Positions 5,338 to 7,405 of a stretch of DNA of 7,405 nt are shown one piece after another. Position numbers and translations under genes: made by a program. The notes under the pieces were generated by a model, which saw only the letters and a list, made by a program, of their open reading frames with translations, was not told the DNA's origin and did no database searches. Position 1 is the stretch's first letter; every line of letters starts with the position of its first letter. The stretch comes from JBMNTQ01 sp050945815 (GTDB lineage Bacteria; Bacillota; Clostridia; Christensenellales; JBMNTQ01), in the NCBI GenBank assembly GCA_050945815.1, contig JBMNTQ010000102.1:1-7405 (forward strand), given 5' to 3'.

Positions 5338-6513
5338 ATGGAAACTGTAAAAAGATTGTTAAAAAATAATATACGACAATACGCGATGCTCATCGCATTG
5401 GTAGTCGTTACTCTGATCTTTCAAATAACGACGGGCGGCATTATGCTCATGCCTCTCAATATCACAAATATTATATTGCAAAACAGCCATATCATCATCC
5501 TGGCAATCGGCATGCTTTTTGTTATCGTTGGCGGTGATTTTGACTTGTCTGTCGGTTCATTGGCAGGGCTGGTGGGGGCGATTGTAGGAACGCTTGCTGT
5601 TACGATGAAGCTTGACCCTATTCTGGCCATTCTCATCGGGTTGGGCGTCGGGGTGCTTGCTGGCGCATGGCAAGGGATGTGGATCGCATATTTTCGTGTT
5701 CCTGCTTTTGTAGTAACATTGGGAGGAAGCATGGTTTTCAGAGGGCTGATGCTGATGCTCCTTTCGTCTAAGTCGATCGGGCCGTTCCCGGATATGATCA
5801 CGTCACTCAGCTCGGGATTTATTCCTAACCTTGGCGGTGCGGGTGCGCTGAAATGGTCGTCGGTGGCGATCGGCGTTGTTCTGGCTATTTTGTATGTTTT
5901 GCTGGAAATCAGGAAACGCCAAAAGCAGAAGCGTTTTGGATTGATGACAGAAGTGGTTGGCAGCGGCCTATTTGTACTACAGATTGCTGTTGTATCTGTA
6001 GTAATTATAGCGATTTGTACCGTGCTGGCCCAGTATGAGGGGATTCCGAACGTATTGGTCGTGCTGGTTGTGTTGCTGCTGATATTTTCCTTTGTTGGAA
6101 ACCGGACCGTGATTGGGCGGCGTATCTATGCTTTAGGAGGAAACGAGCGTGCTGCGGCTTTGTCGGGCATCAACACGCGGAAGACAAAATTCCTTATTTT
6201 TGTCAATATGGGGCTTATGTCGGCAGTGGCAGGCATTATATTTGCGGCACGCCTGAAATATGCGACACCTCAGGCAGGAGAAGGATTTGAACTCGATGCA
6301 ATCGCAGCTTGTTATATAGGCGGTGCTTCTTCCTCCGGGGGTATAGGGACGCTGCTGGGCGCCCTGGTTGGGGCGCTGGTTATGGGCGTGCTGAACAATG
6401 GTATGTCTATTCTGGGGTTTGGCGTGGATGTGCAGCAAGTGATCAAAGGCCTTGTATTGATCTTTGCAGTGTTGTTTGACGTTATGACTAAATCCAAAGC
6501 TGGCGGACAATAA
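5338..6513 (+). CDS. mmsB: Multiple monosaccharide ABC transporter, permease MmsB (GguB)
   Basis: A 391-residue integral membrane protein with about ten hydrophobic segments, starting near residues 14-38, 50-66 and 70-90 and ending near 365-385. CUT2 permease marks are VGGDFDLSVGSLAGLVGA (about 64-81) and the cytoplasmic coupling loop GRRIYALGGNERAAALSGIN (260-279), which contacts the ATPase, followed by the conserved IGGASSSGGIGTLLGALVGALVMGVLNNGM near the C terminus. A basic cytoplasmic loop, EIRKRQKQKR (190-199), lies mid-protein. It is longer than RbsC-type permeases (about 320 residues), in line with the GguB/MmsB and XylH subgroup. It forms the channel, probably as a homodimer. AAGGAG at 5324-5329 precedes the ATG by eight bases, 18 bases after the mmsA stop. 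The gene ends in tandem TAA TAA and is followed by a strong terminator. Confidence 0.95.
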   Translation: METVKRLLKNNIRQYAMLIALVVVTLIFQITTGGIMLMPLNITNIILQNSHIIILAIGMLFVIVGGDFDLSVGSLAGLVGAIVGTLAVTMKLDPILAILIGLGVGVLAGAWQGMWIAYFRVPAFVVTLGGSMVFRGLMLMLLSSKSIGPFPDMITSLSSGFIPNLGGAGALKWSSVAIGVVLAILYVLLEIRKRQKQKRFGLMTEVVGSGLFVLQIAVVSVVIIAICTVLAQYEGIPNVLVVLVVLLLIFSFVGNRTVIGRRIYALGGNERAAALSGINTRKTKFLIFVNMGLMSAVAGIIFAARLKYATPQAGEGFELDAIAACYIGGASSSGGIGTLLGALVGALVMGVLNNGMSILGFGVDVQQVIKGLVLIFAVLFDVMTKSKAGGQ

Positions 6514-6544
6514 TAAAGCCAGATATCCTATGGATAGGTCTTCT

Positions 6545-6602
6545 AACCTGATAGAAACCGGCTGCTTTGTCGAAAGCGCCGATTTCTGTCGGGTTATTTT
6601 TT
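6545..6602 (+). terminator. Long nested intrinsic terminator closing the chvE-mmsAB operon
   Basis: The outer stem pairs 6545-6562 (AACCTGATAGAAACCGGC) with 6578-6595 (GCCGATTTCTGTCGGGTT): 17 of 18 positions pair, counting two G-U, with one C-A mismatch. Inside, GCTTT-GTCG-AAAGC (6564-6577) adds five pairs. ATTTTTT follows (6596-6602). On the - strand the same stem forms just after the convergent gene's stop but lacks a T run, so termination should be mainly for the + strand. Confidence 0.93.
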
Positions 6603-7405
6603 ATAATCGTCATCAGCTTTACCTGAGGTGCTGCGGTAGGTAAAAGGATTGATTCCGTATCGGTCTTTAAACTTTTTTGAATAATAGCTTAAGCTAGAAA
6701 AGCCTACTTCCTCTGCTATATGATAGAGCTTTTTATTGGAATTGAGCAGCAGATCGATTGAATTTTCCAACCGGCAATCGTTTAGATAGTTGTTGAAATT
6801 CTCACCGGTTTCTTTTTTGAATAGCCTAGAGAAATACTCAGGATTGAGGTTGACGTACATGGCCACCTCGATGAGTCCTTCAATTGTCCGATAATTACTT
6901 TCTATGTATTGGGCGGCATTTCTGATGGGCATGGAATAATCGGTTAGCTTTGATATGCCGGAGAAAAGCGCCGTATATTCGTTGTTTAGAAAATCCACTA
7001 ATTCATCAATGTGGGCCATTTTGTCGATTTTCTTTTCAACTGCGAGATGCTTTTCTGCGTATAGAAGGTGCTCGAAGCCGTAAGCTTGATAGTATAGGGC
7101 ATCATGGATTTTTTTATATAGATTTTTTACATAATCGATGTCTGGGGGGCGCAGTTCTTTTAATACGCTGTTGAAAGCATCAAAATTACTTTGCTGTTGT
7201 TCTTGCTGGTTTTTTTGTATGGCGTTTATTAATTTCAAATACGCATAGTTCAATTTCGTATAGATGATTTCAGAGTGGGATTGGGCAGGGATTGCTTGAT
7301 CGTTGGTGTAGAAAGATAGGCCTAAGCTGGTATACGTTTTTTTGAGCTGGTCTAAAAAGAGCGAAGGTTCTTCCTGAACATCGCTGAAGCTGATAATGGA
7401 TGTAG
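6594..7405 (-). CDS. AraC-family transcriptional regulator, probably a YesN-type response regulator, N terminus outside window
   Basis: The frame is open on the - strand from the window edge (first full codon at 7403) to TAA at 6594-6596, giving 269 visible residues with the start missing. A TTG at 7253 is not the true start, because the open frame continues upstream to the edge. The last part (about 6630-6914) is a full AraC DNA-binding domain with both helix-turn-helices: IEVAMYVNLNPEYFSRLFKKETGENFNNYLNDCRL, then LYHIAEEVGFSSLSYYSKKFKDRYGINPFTYR. The roughly 160 residues before it are mostly charged and helical (NQQEQQQ, KKLYKKIHDAL), like the linker region of YesN-type two-component regulators, whose receiver domain would lie off the right edge. 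No receiver motif is visible, so a plain AraC regulator remains possible. It converges on the sugar importer and is a candidate regulator of it. Its last two codons (Lys-Lys) lie in the T tract of the importer terminator. Confidence 0.9.
   Translation of the reverse strand, partial: TSIISFSDVQEEPSLFLDQLKKTYTSLGLSFYTNDQAIPAQSHSEIIYTKLNYAYLKLINAIQKNQQEQQQSNFDAFNSVLKELRPPDIDYVKNLYKKIHDALYYQAYGFEHLLYAEKHLAVEKKIDKMAHIDELVDFLNNEYTALFSGISKLTDYSMPIRNAAQYIESNYRTIEGLIEVAMYVNLNPEYFSRLFKKETGENFNNYLNDCRLENSIDLLLNSNKKLYHIAEEVGFSSLSYYSKKFKDRYGINPFTYRSTSGKADDDYKK

Noticed and set aside
6594..7253. Treating the AraC-family gene as a complete 219-residue protein starting at TTG 7253
   Set aside because: The frame is open for 50 more codons to the window edge, so the TTG is internal and the gene is cut by the window.

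Overview
The window looks like chromosome from a Gram-positive, Clostridia-type Firmicute. The evidence is a ruvX end followed by a DUF1292 (YrzB-like) gene, strong GAGGAGG-type ribosome binding sites, a lipoprotein-type sugar-binding receptor, a YesN-type AraC regulator, and roughly half G+C coding DNA with AT-richer intergenic DNA. I cannot name genus or species from this sequence.

Left part (1-2209) is core housekeeping, all on the + strand. It holds the 3' end of ruvX (1-162), a DUF1292 gene (181-486), an extended -10 promoter (516-544), a foldable leader of about 100 nt, rpsB for ribosomal protein S2 (650-1390), a terminator-like hairpin in the rpsB-tsf gap (1400-1426), tsf for a short-form EF-Ts (1467-2114), and a strong intrinsic terminator (2173-2209). 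The usual downstream partners pyrH and frr are not next to tsf.

Middle (2210-2574) is an AT-rich gap of about 365 bp with no credible gene. It carries weak promoter candidates, a perfect 12-bp palindrome and a GC-rich hairpin just ahead of the next ribosome binding site.

Right part (2575-6513) is a complete three-gene CUT2-type sugar ABC importer of the ChvE-MmsA-MmsB (ChvE-GguA-GguB) family: a lipoprotein receptor, a two-domain ATPase and a permease. A 12-bp perfect hairpin lies between the receptor and ATPase genes, and a long nested terminator closes the operon (6545-6602). The receptor would catch a monosaccharide outside the cell, the permease would pass it through the membrane and the ATPase would power transport.

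A convergent gene on the - strand (6594 to beyond 7405) encodes the C-terminal part of an AraC-family, probably YesN-type, response regulator. It is a plausible but unproven regulator of the importer. Its last two lysine codons are the T tract of the importer's terminator.

I found no mobile element, CRISPR array, tRNA, rRNA or convincingly new system. The most interesting items are regulatory: the foldable rpsB leader, the terminator inside rpsB-tsf, the competing hairpins at the end of tsf, the hairpin after chvE, and the shared terminator/stop-codon arrangement.
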